DNA from: Tritrichomonas musculus
Taxonomy: Eukaryota > Parabasalia > Tritrichomonadida > Tritrichomonadidae
Reading direction: 5' to 3'
NCBI GenBank assembly: GCA_039105265.1
Contig: JAPFFF010000034.1
Coordinates: 1,054,001 to 1,118,000 of the forward strand
DNA length: 64,000 nucleotides
The notes under the pieces are model-generated. The model was not told the DNA's origin. It saw only the letters and a program-made list of their open reading frames with translations, and searched no databases. The position numbers and the translations under genes are program-made. Shown here piece after piece: positions 38,596-48,829 of the stretch; the first letter of the stretch is position 1; each line of letters begins with the position of its first letter.

Positions 38596-41500
38596 ATGAT
38601 TTTTACTGAAGAAAATGATATTTGTTATGCGCTAAATATGAATAATAGGACTGCGAGAATATCCAATTCACCAGATGCAAGTGGAGATATAATTATACCA
38701 TTTTCCATTAAACACCAATCATTCGAATTTATTATAACCAGTATTAGTGAAAGCGCATTCAAAAACAACGTTAAAATAAAATCAATTAGTTTTTCTTCTA
38801 ATTCACAATTATTATTAATCGAAAACGAAGCCTTTTCGCATTCATCTCTTCAATATATTACGATTCCTTCCCATACCTCTCAACTTGGGGAGCGCGTTTT
38901 TGAATATTGCAATGACCTGATTACTGTAGGCTTTTCCGATAATTCAGAACTGATCATTATAAGCAAAGAGACATTTTCAAATTCATCTATCCAAAATTTG
39001 ACAATTCCTTCCAAAGTTGAGCAACTCAAAGAAGGATGGTGTGACAATACCACAAAACTGACAAATGTTACGATCGAAGCAGGAAACAAGCACTTTTCCT
39101 ATTATCAAAATTCAAAGCAAATAATTGTTGGCAAATCCGATCCAAAAAGTGACACATTTGACTCACTTGTATTTGTTAGTCGTGACATTGAGCAAATAAC
39201 GATACCAGATTCGATCATTTACATCAATTCCTTTTCGTTTAGCGGTTGTTTAACACTCAAATCGATCACTTTTTCAGAGGGTTCAGAATTGCAAATGATT
39301 GATAAGAATTCTTTTTCAAATTCGACGGTTGAATTCTTGTCAATTCCGTCAAAAGTAGTTGAACTCAAAGAAGGATGGTGTCATCGTACGCCGAGATTGA
39401 ATAAGGTCGATATTTCACCTTTGAATGAAAATTTTGCCTATCTCGATCATGACCAGAAAATGATCGTTGGAAAGTCGCGCACGAATGACGGATGTTTTGA
39501 TATCCTTATCTTTGCCTGCCGGGACATGATACGAGTGATTATTCCAGCGTATGTGAGAAGAATAAGTGCATTCGCATTCGCTTCTTGCAAACGGTTAAAA
39601 ACGGTTGGACTTTCAGAGGACTCTGAATTATTTTCAATCGGAGAAAAAGCGTTTGCAAATTCTTCATTGGAGTCGATTTTCATTCCTGCCTTCGTGAGCA
39701 TAATTGAAAAGTGCACTTTTTTAGGCTGTGAAAATTTGAGGACGGTTAAGTTCTCAATTAATTCACAGTTGCAGTCAATTGGTTCCGAGGCCTTCTCACA
39801 TTCTGCCATTGAAAAAATTTCCATTCCGCCTCTTGTTTACTATATTTGTGAGTCTTCTTTCACTTTTTGTAAACACCTGAAAACCGTCGAATTTCAATCA
39901 AATTGTGAACTACTCTCAATTGAGAAGTTCGCTTTTGATCACACCTCACTGAAAAGTGTCTCGATTCCTCCAACAGTGACAAAAATAGACGACCACGCCT
40001 TCTCAAATTGCGTCCATTTAAAAACCGTCGATTTGACGAGTGATTCAAACCTCTCAATTCTCGGAAGTGAAGTGTTTGCTAATTCGCCGGTTGAGACGAT
40101 AATGATACCATCACAAGTGAAGAAGATAAGCAAAGGATGCTTTCTCAATATGCCAAATTTGCTTTCAATTTCCATATCACCAGAAAACCGTTATTTTTCA
40201 TATCTCGACAATAAATTCATCATTGGAAAATCTGACGAAAACAGGCCAATTTTTGACCTTTTGATATATGCTCGCCTTGACATCAAAGAAGCACTGATTC
40301 CGTTTTACATCAAGTTGATATCGGCTTATGCCTTCTCTGAGTGCAAGTACCTGAAAACGGTTTCTTTTCAGCCAAATTCTGAGCTCAATTCAATTGAAAA
40401 ATTTTCGTTCTCAAAAACACCAATTGACAGCATCTCAATTCCCCAAAAAGTGACGATAATTGGAGAGAGTGCTTTTCTTGATTGTAAGAATTTGAAATCT
40501 GTCACTTTTTCTGGAGATTCAGAGCTTTGTTTGATTGACAAATTTTCATTTTCAAATTCTGGACTCAAAAAAATCACGATACCCTCATCAGTCCAGCAAA
40601 TCGGTGATTCCACTTTTTCAGAGTGCAAAAATTTGAAAGATGTAAAGTTCACAAATGACACTCAACTTCGGTTGATAGGCAAGTGTGCGTTTGCCCACTC
40701 AACGATTAAAAGCATCGTTATTCCATCGTCTGTTAATTCTATTGGTGAAAACTGTTTTACCAAATGTAAACGGTTTAAAACGATAGAATTTCAATCGAAT
40801 ACGCAACTCCATTTAATCAAGAACTACCTCTTCTCATACTCCTCGTTGAAGAGCATCATGATACCGTCTAGCATCATCTCAATTGGCGCCTTTTCCTTCT
40901 TAAAATGCAAGAATTTAAGGTCAATAAATTTCGCCATCAATTCAAATTTGAAAACTATCGGCGAAGGAGCCTTTTCCTACTCTTTCATTGAGACTATTTC
41001 GATTCCATCCAGTGTGATCAGCATTGAAAGCAACTCCTTTTCCTACTGCTCGTGCCTTGAGTCGATCAAATTCATGCAAAATCCGCATCTTTATTCGATT
41101 GGCGGTTTTTCATTTTCTTATTCGTCGTTGAAAACGATTTCTATTCCACAAACCGTCACGCAAATTGGTCCCAAAGCCTTCTACTGTTGTAAACATCTGA
41201 AATCCGTCAAATTCAATGCTGATTCAAAAATAACCGTCATTGAAGAATACGTTTTTTCGAACTCTTCAATTGAATTGATTCTCATCCCTTCAAGTGTCGA
41301 TGTAATCCGCGAGCACGCGTTCTTTGAGTGCAAGCATCTGAAATCTGTTGAATTTCCATCAAACTCGAAATTAACGGCCATTGAAAAATATGCGTTTGCA
41401 CAGTCTACATTGAAAAACATATCGATTCCATCGAGTGTCAATCAGATTGGCGAATTTGCTTTTTCAAACTGTCCCTTTTTGAAATCATTCAAATTTCAGG

Positions 41501-42828
41501 ACAATTCAAAATTGAGAACAATTGGAAAGTGTGCTTTTTATAAGTCTTCAATTGAAAGCATTGCGATTCCGCCAAGCATCAGAGAACTCAATGACGCCTT
41601 TGCTTGTTCCTCGCTTGAAAGTATCTCAATTCCATCGAGCATAAGCGAAATTGAAGAGGACACGTTTTTGCACCTTCCTAATTTGAAGAATATCTCAGTG
41701 TCACCTGATAACAAGCACTTTTATTACTTCGAGGACAAGTTCTTGTTTGGTAAGTCATCTGATGATATCAGCCAGTTCGACGTCCTCTTGTTCGCTCGCA
41801 CAGATATAAAAGAGGCAGTCATTCCTTCGAATATTAAAAAAATTTCTTCTTACGCCTTTTCTGAATGTAAACAACTTTTAACGGTCGCCTTCAATGAAGA
41901 TGAACCTCAGTTAATTTCAATTGAAAAATTCGCTTTTGCTAACTCTTTGATTGAATCTATTTCAATTCCAAAAACCATCCAAAAAATTGCTGAGTGCGCT
42001 TTTTCAGACTGTAAAAAATTGAAAAAAGTTTCTTTTCCTCTCAATTCAAATTTGACCTTTATTGGAAAATTGGCCTTTCAGAATACTGCACTTGAATCTT
42101 TTTCACTGCCTCCAAATCTATCTGTTCTTGATGAGAGGTGCTTCTTTAGAGTGAAGTGTCTAAAAACGATAGAAATTTCACCTGAAAATAAACTTTTTTC
42201 GTTTTTGAATGATGACAGAATTTTATTGAGAAAAAATGACCCAAAAAGTGACATTTTTGACACTTTGATATATGCATTCACTAATATTAAAGAAGCTCAC
42301 ATTCCATCCTATATCAAAAAAATATCTGCTTTCGCATTTACGAAATGTAAACATCTCAAAACAGTCACTTTTTCAATGGACTCAGAATTGAATTCAATTG
42401 AAAAAGGAGCCTTTTCACATTCATCTATTGAAAAAGTTGTGATTCCAAAAAAGGTCAATTTGATTAAAGAAGCTGCCTTCAACCGTTGTAAACATCTCAA
42501 ATCCGTGGAATTTCACCCTAGCTCAGAGCTGGTTTCAATCGAAAAGGAGGCCTTCGCTTGCGCTTCTTTCAGGAGGATTGTTGTCCCTCAAAAAGTGAGA
42601 AAGATTGGAAAAAGTGCTTTCTCGTACTGTCACAGATTGTTCACTTTCGAGTTCCTCGGTGATGCAGTGGATGTTGAATCATGCTGCTTCTCGAGCTCGA
42701 GCAAAATATTAATTGTTTGTTTCCCGAATGCCAGAAAAATTACAATTGCTGACGATGCTTTTTATAGAGTTGAGAAAGACCTGTCGATATTTGTTTCGAA
42801 TGGTGTTGTGATTAATATAGCTTCCTAA
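38596..42828 (+). CDS. Giant BspA-like leucine-rich repeat protein, 1410 residues
   Basis: Almost the whole protein consists of BspA-like LRR_5 repeats of about 23 residues (LxSIxxxAFSxSSLKxIxIPSSVxxIG), some fifty in number. Unlike the 903-residue relative it lacks the helical N-terminal domain and starts in the first repeat. Five longer inserts interrupt the solenoid, each with a FxYxxDxKxIxGKSDxxxxxFDxLIxAxxDIKEA pattern and then a fresh IP-strand. Repeats alternate between long forms with ECKHLKSVEF and short forms with HSSIESI. No signal peptide, membrane anchor or GPI tail is visible; the C-terminus is a partial repeat (VEKDLSIFVSNGVVINIAS). BspA-like families are inferred to act in adhesion or host recognition. 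The frame is fully open, so the gene looks active. Confidence 0.9.
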   Translation: MIFTEENDICYALNMNNRTARISNSPDASGDIIIPFSIKHQSFEFIITSISESAFKNNVKIKSISFSSNSQLLLIENEAFSHSSLQYITIPSHTSQLGERVFEYCNDLITVGFSDNSELIIISKETFSNSSIQNLTIPSKVEQLKEGWCDNTTKLTNVTIEAGNKHFSYYQNSKQIIVGKSDPKSDTFDSLVFVSRDIEQITIPDSIIYINSFSFSGCLTLKSITFSEGSELQMIDKNSFSNSTVEFLSIPSKVVELKEGWCHRTPRLNKVDISPLNENFAYLDHDQKMIVGKSRTNDGCFDILIFACRDMIRVIIPAYVRRISAFAFASCKRLKTVGLSEDSELFSIGEKAFANSSLESIFIPAFVSIIEKCTFLGCENLRTVKFSINSQLQSIGSEAFSHSAIEKISIPPLVYYICESSFTFCKHLKTVEFQSNCELLSIEKFAFDHTSLKSVSIPPTVTKIDDHAFSNCVHLKTVDLTSDSNLSILGSEVFANSPVETIMIPSQVKKISKGCFLNMPNLLSISISPENRYFSYLDNKFIIGKSDENRPIFDLLIYARLDIKEALIPFYIKLISAYAFSECKYLKTVSFQPNSELNSIEKFSFSKTPIDSISIPQKVTIIGESAFLDCKNLKSVTFSGDSELCLIDKFSFSNSGLKKITIPSSVQQIGDSTFSECKNLKDVKFTNDTQLRLIGKCAFAHSTIKSIVIPSSVNSIGENCFTKCKRFKTIEFQSNTQLHLIKNYLFSYSSLKSIMIPSSIISIGAFSFLKCKNLRSINFAINSNLKTIGEGAFSYSFIETISIPSSVISIESNSFSYCSCLESIKFMQNPHLYSIGGFSFSYSSLKTISIPQTVTQIGPKAFYCCKHLKSVKFNADSKITVIEEYVFSNSSIELILIPSSVDVIREHAFFECKHLKSVEFPSNSKLTAIEKYAFAQSTLKNISIPSSVNQIGEFAFSNCPFLKSFKFQDNSKLRTIGKCAFYKSSIESIAIPPSIRELNDAFACSSLESISIPSSISEIEEDTFLHLPNLKNISVSPDNKHFYYFEDKFLFGKSSDDISQFDVLLFARTDIKEAVIPSNIKKISSYAFSECKQLLTVAFNEDEPQLISIEKFAFANSLIESISIPKTIQKIAECAFSDCKKLKKVSFPLNSNLTFIGKLAFQNTALESFSLPPNLSVLDERCFFRVKCLKTIEISPENKLFSFLNDDRILLRKNDPKSDIFDTLIYAFTNIKEAHIPSYIKKISAFAFTKCKHLKTVTFSMDSELNSIEKGAFSHSSIEKVVIPKKVNLIKEAAFNRCKHLKSVEFHPSSELVSIEKEAFACASFRRIVVPQKVRKIGKSAFSYCHRLFTFEFLGDAVDVESCCFSSSSKILIVCFPNARKITIADDAFYRVEKDLSIFVSNGVVINIAS

Positions 42829-42935
42829 TTTTTTTTTATAATAATTGTTGTTGTTGTTATGTAAAAATTATTAAAGAATTATTTTAAAAAATTATATAAT
42901 AGTTATATAATAGTTATTTATGAGAACCAGTTTAG
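42829..42935. other. Downstream region of the BspA-like gene
   Basis: AT-rich with a T-run and TTGTTGTTGTT directly after the stop; nothing else seen. Confidence 0.3.
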
Positions 42936-43265
42936 GATGCATTCAGTGTAATTATCTTGTGAAAACCTTTGATCCTTTGTGTTTCAGATGAAACTCGAGT
43001 AAAATAATAAGCTTTAGCATTAGCAAAACACATTAATTTAAAAGGTTATAATTTCCATTTTGAAATGTATTAGCACAGTTTAATTAATTTATTACATATA
43101 TATTGTAGAAATTGCAATGAGATATCTCATTGATATGGTATATGTAAAAGCATAATTATATATGTTGCTTATCAAACATTTTTATTCTTGAAATCATTGT
43201 AAGTATTTTTATCTTTCAAAACGGGAAAAATTATCCAAAATCAGTAAAAATAAAAGACATTCAAA

Positions 43266-43891
43266 TATACCTTCTAATGGTAACCTGAAAAAATGGACCC
43301 GACCCGTTTTTTTCGGGTAGGGTAATTACCCACCATTCAAGTGAAGTGTTTAAGTATTACCCGATTATTTTTCTTTAATTATTCATTTAATTTATAATAA
43401 TAAATAATAAATATTAATTTTTTTCATTAATAATTTTGATTTCTTGATTCATTTTCAATATCTGATTCAAACTTAAAGAAAATTTTCCTCTGAAAAAGCT
43501 GATATAAATTCAATTTCAATTTTTTTTGATATTATAATATTACATTTATAACTTTATTCTAAACCCAACAAATAACATAATTAATATTAAATATTCATAT
43601 TATGATTATTATTCCATAAAAAAATGAATTTTTTTGGAATCACTTAAATTGATATCATCCAAACATATGATACCGTAGCAAATTGCATCTCAAATATTAT
43701 CAATAGAATATCTGACAAGAATAATAATAATATCATTAAAGAAATGGTCTGGTAAAAAATTACCATCTTTATAAATGGCCGGGTAAAATTTTACCATTAG
43801 GTAATATGGTATTTTCCTACCCAGGTAAAAAATGACCCTACCCAAGAAGGATCTGTCAAAAGGGGTCGGGTAGGTACCGCTTTCAAGGTCT
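43266..43891. mobile_element. MULE-like non-autonomous element with 9-bp target duplication
   Basis: Absent from the paired locus near 25410, which gives the exact empty site. Flanked by ACATTCAAA at 43257-43265 and 43892-43900. The ends are imperfect inverted repeats (left ACCTTCTAATGGTAACCT, right complement ACCTTGAAAGCGGTACCT) that extend inward through GACCCGACCC and GGGTAGGGT blocks. A 9-bp duplication and long inverted ends point to the Mutator-like superfamily. No transposase frame exists. Insertion followed the segmental duplication. Confidence 0.8.
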
Positions 43892-44030
43892 ACATTCAAA
43901 GAGTTGGAAAATTTTAAATTAAAAGAAAAAAAAATGACATTCAAATATTGAAAATTTTAATAGAAAAAGTTGAAATTAAAGTTTTCAACATTGAAAACAA
44001 GAAAAGTGAGTCATTATTTATAAACCTCCA

Positions 44031-44678
44031 ATGGGAATTGATAAAATTAGGAATAGGGAGGATTCACTAACAGATGATAGAGAAAATAAAAATGAAGATT
44101 CATATAGCAAATGTATGAAAAGCGATCTTTTTCAGGATATCAGCAACAATTATTGGGGAAATCAATTTTGTTCAAAAAGAAATGATGATTCGAATATCAG
44201 ATGTCCTTCCATGGTTGATTCAGATCATAATGAATTAATTGATGAAATGAGAGAGAAGAATACCGATAACGAAATAATATCAGAAAGATCCCAATATTAT
44301 GAACTTCCTGAAGATAACGATAAATATTTAAATATAGAAGGATTAATTCAAGCTGAATTGAGTATCGAAACGCAGATTTCGCAACATTTCCCAATAGATC
44401 ATGATTCTTTTAAGACAGCCCTTGATAATTTGATTCAAAAAGGAATGATGATTGGAATATCAGAGATTGATAATATAGATTCAGCAACCATTAATCCATT
44501 TAATTTGTTTCTTTTTCATGGTGGCAGTAATAAGCATTTTATCTTTCAAAACGGAAAAAATTATCAAAAAAATAACAGAAATTTCATTTCATTAGGTATG
44601 AATGAGAGTATATCTAATTTTTTCCCATTTCAGCCAAAACTTAAGCAATGTCAATCATTCAAATATCAACTATTATAA
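44031..44678 (+). CDS. Orphan protein, 215 residues, copy 2
   Basis: Duplicate of the gene at 25545-26192 and complete from ATG to TAA, with the same TCATTATTTATA initiator 20 bases upstream (44011). Differences seen are four residues: Pro to Ser near residue 28, Asn to Asp near 36, Lys to Gln near 39, and Ser to Asn near 196. The MULE-like insertion lies about 140 bases upstream and leaves promoter and gene intact. Unknown family; conservation of both frames suggests recent duplication or selection, which cannot be told apart here. Confidence 0.7.
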   Translation: MGIDKIRNREDSLTDDRENKNEDSYSKCMKSDLFQDISNNYWGNQFCSKRNDDSNIRCPSMVDSDHNELIDEMREKNTDNEIISERSQYYELPEDNDKYLNIEGLIQAELSIETQISQHFPIDHDSFKTALDNLIQKGMMIGISEIDNIDSATINPFNLFLFHGGSNKHFIFQNGKNYQKNNRNFISLGMNESISNFFPFQPKLKQCQSFKYQLL

Positions 44679-45036
44679 ATTATATTTTATTAAGATTTAA
44701 TTCATTGATGATTGACCATATTGAAACCAATATGTCCAATTATATGTATTTTAATAGTAAATCTCTCTTAAAATTAAATTACATTTTGTTTGTATTTTAT
44801 TTTAGAATAGGCATATATATTTAATGAATATCCAGGAGGAATTCCAAAGAAAATAGCAGCTAAAATGTTAAACGCTTTAAAAATTTAGCATTCTAAAAAA
44901 AAAAAATTTTTTTAGGATGAATTTGACATTATTTACTTAAAAGTTTGATTTTATATCATATGAGTCATAAAATATTTATTTGTGGATTAAAATAAAGCAA
45001 ATTTATTTTTATGAAATAAAATGAATAATTGATAAA

Positions 45037-45807
45037 TTATTCATTAATAAAAATAAGATCAAAATCATTAATTTGTAGTTTTTCGTTAAATATATCAAAT
45101 GGATCTTGATTAAATTCAATTATATGGGCATTAGAAAAATTTTCTCTATCAACATTGTTCAGGTTGTTAGAATCATTTGTGGGAATGTTATTTATGTTGT
45201 TCAACTTCCGAGAAACAGTATAATTAAACCTATTTTTAATGTCATTAGAAGTTCTATTTGGAAAAAAACTTCTAATTTGTGACCACTTTGATCCATATTG
45301 AATAAACTTTTTAGCCAAAAGTTAATCTTCTTCATCAGTCCATTGTGTTCGAATAAAACCAGGCGCCAAATAATTCACATATCTATCTCTGCATTGTCTT
45401 TTTGTTCTTCTTGGCATTAAAGATGCAATTAATCTCCAATTTTTAGGCCCTAATTTTAAAACAATTGCTTTTAATAATTAATCTTCCTCTTCTGAAAATT
45501 TTTTATGTTTTGATGATAAAGTTTTTTCTTTCGCTTCTTTTTTAATATTAGAATTATTTTCTACTTCTGATTTATGTGTTGTTTTATTTTCTTTTTTCAA
45601 ACGAATGTATTTTGTTAATGAACTTAAAAATTTAGGCTTAAAGGATTTATTAATTTGGTCAGCACTATTGGATAGCATACAAATTTGAGCAATTTTTTGC
45701 AAGATCATGTCATCATCTATTATTTCTGGTTGATTTTCATCATTAGTTAAAATTTCCTTATTGTTTTCAATGTTTAATTGAGTTTTATCAATTCTATTTA
45801 AATTCAA
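45037..45807 (-). pseudogene. Myb R2R3 DNA-binding protein with two in-frame TAA codons
   Basis: Apart from two TAA codons the minus-strand frame is continuous over 257 codons. A charged N-terminal region is followed by two Myb repeats. Repeat 1 is KFSEEED(TAA)LLKAIVLKLGPKNWRLIASL and then MPRRTKRQCRDRYVNYL. Repeat 2 is QWTDEED(TAA)LLAKKFIQYGSKWSQIRSFF and then PNRTSNDIKNRFNY. Both keep the spaced Trp/Phe core and recognition helices of Myb factors, which in trichomonads bind promoter elements. The TAA codons (45478-45480 and 45322-45324) sit at the same position in each repeat, just after EED. No ATG lies near the start; the first is at about codon 34. Most simply it is a pseudogene, but the coincidence is notable. 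Confidence 0.75.
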
Positions 45808-45844
45808 TATGCTTAATTAATTTCGATAATAAAGAGACAAATAC

Positions 45845-45963
45845 TTCGTTGACCATCGTTCACTTCGTTGACATCAACGATGTGAACGTCGTTGATCGTT
45901 GACTATCAACTAAATTGACCGTTTATTTTTCAACGTGTCAACGATGAACGTTGTCCATCGCTG
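45845..45963. repeat. CGTTGA/TCAACG palindromic cluster
   Basis: About 120 bases packed with CGTTGA, CGTTCA and their complements (for example TTCGTTGACATCAACGATG and GAACGTCGTTGATCGTTGAC). Outer parts are inverted to each other (CGTTGACCATCGTTCA against the complement of TGAACGTTGTCCATCG). GC-richer than its surroundings. It may be a MITE or a structured regulatory region upstream of the Myb gene. Confidence 0.5.
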
Positions 45964-46545
45964 TATTCAATTGAAAATTTTATTTTGAATTAGACAAACT
46001 AAAAAAAAAAAATAATAATAATAGACTTTTATCTTATTTAGATCAATAATAAAATTAAAAATATAAATTAATTTATAAAGATTTGTTAATTATTATTTTT
46101 ACTAAATATTAGCATATAATATAATGACTCTAAGATGATTATAAGTGAAATGCAATTAAGTTAGTTGAATTAAAGTTCAAAAAGATAAGTACTTTTTCAT
46201 ACATTAAAAATAATGAAATTTAAATATATAGATGTATTTAAAATGAATATCAATGGAATATCCACTTTATTGAATCTATATAAACTTTCCTCATGAAAAT
46301 CAATTTTATCATAATTTTTTTGTGAAATAGACTTTTTATAGTTTCATGTACAAAAGATATTAAGGAATCTACAGATATTCTTAATCCAATTGTAATATGA
46401 TTAATTTATTAATTTGCCATATAAAATTAAAATGCCGTATAAATGCTTTGAAATTTAATACCGTTTTTTTTTTTTTTTTTATTCATTTCAAATCTTGCGA
46501 TTCTGATATCGTATTGATCAACCACAATTTTTTCAACTTGATCAA
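45964..46545. other. Intergenic region upstream of the kinase-Sel1 gene
   Basis: AT-rich, T-run at 46465-46480, with TCATTTCAAATC at about 46484 as a possible initiator. No ATG follows before the kinase domain. Confidence 0.4.
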
Positions 46546-48534
46546 TTGCAACTTTTTGAAAAAGTAGGGAATGGAGCTTTTGGTGAAGTTTTCAGGGCTA
46601 AAGAAAGAAATTCAGGACAAATATTAGCAGTTAAAATATCAATTGAATCTTTAATGGATAAAGAAGAAGAAGACATAATTGATGAAGGTACAGATGAAAG
46701 TACAAATGAAAAAAAGAATATAAAATCATTAATTAGAAATCTTGTTCGTGAGGTTAATATTATGTCCAAATTCAATCATCCATCAATAGTAAAATTCATT
46801 GGATTTAGTCCTGTTGATTTTTCAGGAGGGAACAGGCCAGTAATCATTACAGAATTTTTATCAAATGGAACATTAAGCAATCTTATTAATTTAGAAAGGA
46901 GAGGAATGTCACATGAAAAATGGAATGATACGAGAAAACTTATTACACTTTATGGAATTGCTTCAGCAATGTCATTTTTACATTCTCATAATATTATACA
47001 TCGTGATTTGAAACCAGAAAACATAATGATGGATGACGAATTGTATCCAAAAGTAGCTGATTTTGGTTTATCGAAAATTATGCATACAAATATGGATAGC
47101 ATGTCAATGAATTCTACAATGGGTGTAAAAGGAACTTTAATATATTTACCACCAGAAAGCTTGTTCGAATGCGAATATTCAAAAGCTACTGATGTATATG
47201 CATTTGCGATGATTGCATATGAGATTTTAACCAATGAAAAGCCATTTGGCAAATGCAATTTTCCTGAGCTCATATCAAACTTAACCAAAGGAAAAAGACC
47301 AGAAATCGGCGATTTTGTTCCAGAATCATACAAAAAGTTGATCATGAATTGTTGGGAACAAGATTCATCAAATAGACCAACATTTGATGAAATAATTGAA
47401 GAACTAAAAGAAAATCCAGGATTTATTACGGAAACTATTAATGAAGATGAATATTATAAATATATTGATTACATTGATGAGTATGAAACATCATTTAATT
47501 CTGGGAAGCCTATTTTGTCTATTGATGAATTTATGAAAACAAGAAGCAGAAAGCCAAGAGAAACTCATCCAGTAGTACCAGATGATGTTGATATGATTGA
47601 AGATAATATAAAAGTTCCTGATGACAATTTGGGTCTTATATTAATACAAAGGTTTGCAAGAAATGGTGATGTTGGAAGTATGAAAGCATATGCTGCTGAA
47701 TTATATTCCGATGACCCTCCAATTGGGAATCATAAAAAAGAAGCAGCACTTTATTTCAAAAAGGCAGCAAATTTGGGAGATGTTTTTAGCATGACATTTT
47801 ATGCTGCAATTGTCTTTAGCGGAGCTGGTATCCCAATGAACAAAGAAGAAGCAGCAAAATACTACAAAATGGCAGCTGACAAAGATGATTTAGCATCAGC
47901 ATTTCAATATGGTAAGATGCTTTTATATGGAGATGGAATTCCATCTGATATACCACAATCATTAATATATTTAAAAAAGGCAGCAGACAATGGAAATGAA
48001 ACTGCAATGCTGTTAACTGGCCAAATTCTTCAAAAAGGTGATGGAGTTCCTGTGGATACAAAAGAATCAGTAAAATATTTCAAAATGGCTGCTGAAAAAG
48101 GAAATATTTTTGCAATGTACATTTATGGACTATCATTCTTTGTGAATAATAATACTGAAAATGATAAAAGTGAAGGATTAAAATATTTGAAAATGGCCGC
48201 TGATAATGGAAATGTAAATGCAATGAGATTTTATGGACAAATTTTAAGTGAAAGAGAAGGAATACAACTTGATGAAGAAGAAGGTCTAAAATATATAAAA
48301 AAAGCAATTGAAAATGATGATGTTGATTCTATGTTTATATATGCAAAATCTTTGTATTTTGGTAAAGGTGTAAATATAAACAAAGAAGAAGCTGCAAAAT
48401 ATTTCAAGATGTCAGCAGATAAAGGAAATATTGATGCAATGAAAGCATATTCACACATGCTTAAAAATGGTGATGGTATTCCAGCTAATGAAGAAGAAGC
48501 GAAAAAATATTTGGAAATGTCAAAAGAAGGATAA
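46546..48534 (+). CDS. Protein kinase with Sel1 repeats, start unclear
   Basis: The TKL-like kinase domain lies at about residues 1-285: glycine loop GNGAFGEVF, Lys in AVKIS, catalytic HRDLKPEN, DFGLS, PPE in place of APE, and NRPTFDEI near its end. After an acidic linker, eight Sel1 repeats of about 36 residues (YGDGIPSDIPQSLIYLKKAA type) run to the C-terminus (about 370-660). Sel1 repeats form an alpha-solenoid scaffold, so this is probably a signalling kinase with an adaptor tail. The catalytic residues are all present. Oddly, no ATG lies between the upstream stop (TGA at 46504-46506) and the glycine loop; the frame opens with TTG and the first ATG falls after the loop. The 5' end may be mutated, or an upstream exon exists. 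Confidence 0.85.
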   Translation: MQLFEKVGNGAFGEVFRAKERNSGQILAVKISIESLMDKEEEDIIDEGTDESTNEKKNIKSLIRNLVREVNIMSKFNHPSIVKFIGFSPVDFSGGNRPVIITEFLSNGTLSNLINLERRGMSHEKWNDTRKLITLYGIASAMSFLHSHNIIHRDLKPENIMMDDELYPKVADFGLSKIMHTNMDSMSMNSTMGVKGTLIYLPPESLFECEYSKATDVYAFAMIAYEILTNEKPFGKCNFPELISNLTKGKRPEIGDFVPESYKKLIMNCWEQDSSNRPTFDEIIEELKENPGFITETINEDEYYKYIDYIDEYETSFNSGKPILSIDEFMKTRSRKPRETHPVVPDDVDMIEDNIKVPDDNLGLILIQRFARNGDVGSMKAYAAELYSDDPPIGNHKKEAALYFKKAANLGDVFSMTFYAAIVFSGAGIPMNKEEAAKYYKMAADKDDLASAFQYGKMLLYGDGIPSDIPQSLIYLKKAADNGNETAMLLTGQILQKGDGVPVDTKESVKYFKMAAEKGNIFAMYIYGLSFFVNNNTENDKSEGLKYLKMAADNGNVNAMRFYGQILSEREGIQLDEEEGLKYIKKAIENDDVDSMFIYAKSLYFGKGVNINKEEAAKYFKMSADKGNIDAMKAYSHMLKNGDGIPANEEEAKKYLEMSKEG

Positions 48535-48829
48535 AAATGATATTAATAAATGAATTGAATTACTATCAATTATTTTTTTGAGTTCTTTTTTTTTTTTTTT
48601 TTTTACTTTTTTCAATGTATACATTATTTTTGAGTTCTTTTTTTTACTTAAAATGGATTATATTAATATTTAATTATGATTTTGATGAATTACCAACTTA
48701 AATTGAAGAAAATGAAATTCATGAGCCCGTAAAAATCAAAGATGTCAAAACAAATGAAGATGTTACTTTAAAAACCTAAAATAATTAAAAGTCAAGTTCA
48801 AATATGCAGATTTTTTGGACTTTCAATTA
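48535..48829. other. Intergenic region with T-run duplication
   Basis: TTTTTGAGTTC followed by a long T-run occurs twice (about 48575 and 48628). Beyond it (about 48690-48780) short coding-like stretches suggest gene decay. Confidence 0.35.

Larger units (their letters stand above)
42936..44914. repeat. Segmental duplication, copy 2 (with insertion)
   Basis: Same segment as 25085-26420, nearly identical outside the 626-bp insertion at 43266-43891. It includes the orphan gene, its initiator and the downstream coding-like island. Confidence 0.85.

Noticed and set aside
43690-43944. 84-residue minus-strand frame.
   Set aside because: It lies within the MULE-like element and its flank, translates inverted-repeat sequence and has no transposase motif.
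45037-45807. Use of a variant genetic code with TAA as an amino acid.
   Set aside because: Most genes in the window end at TAA, as expected for the standard code, and trichomonads are known to use it; a code change cannot explain just one gene.
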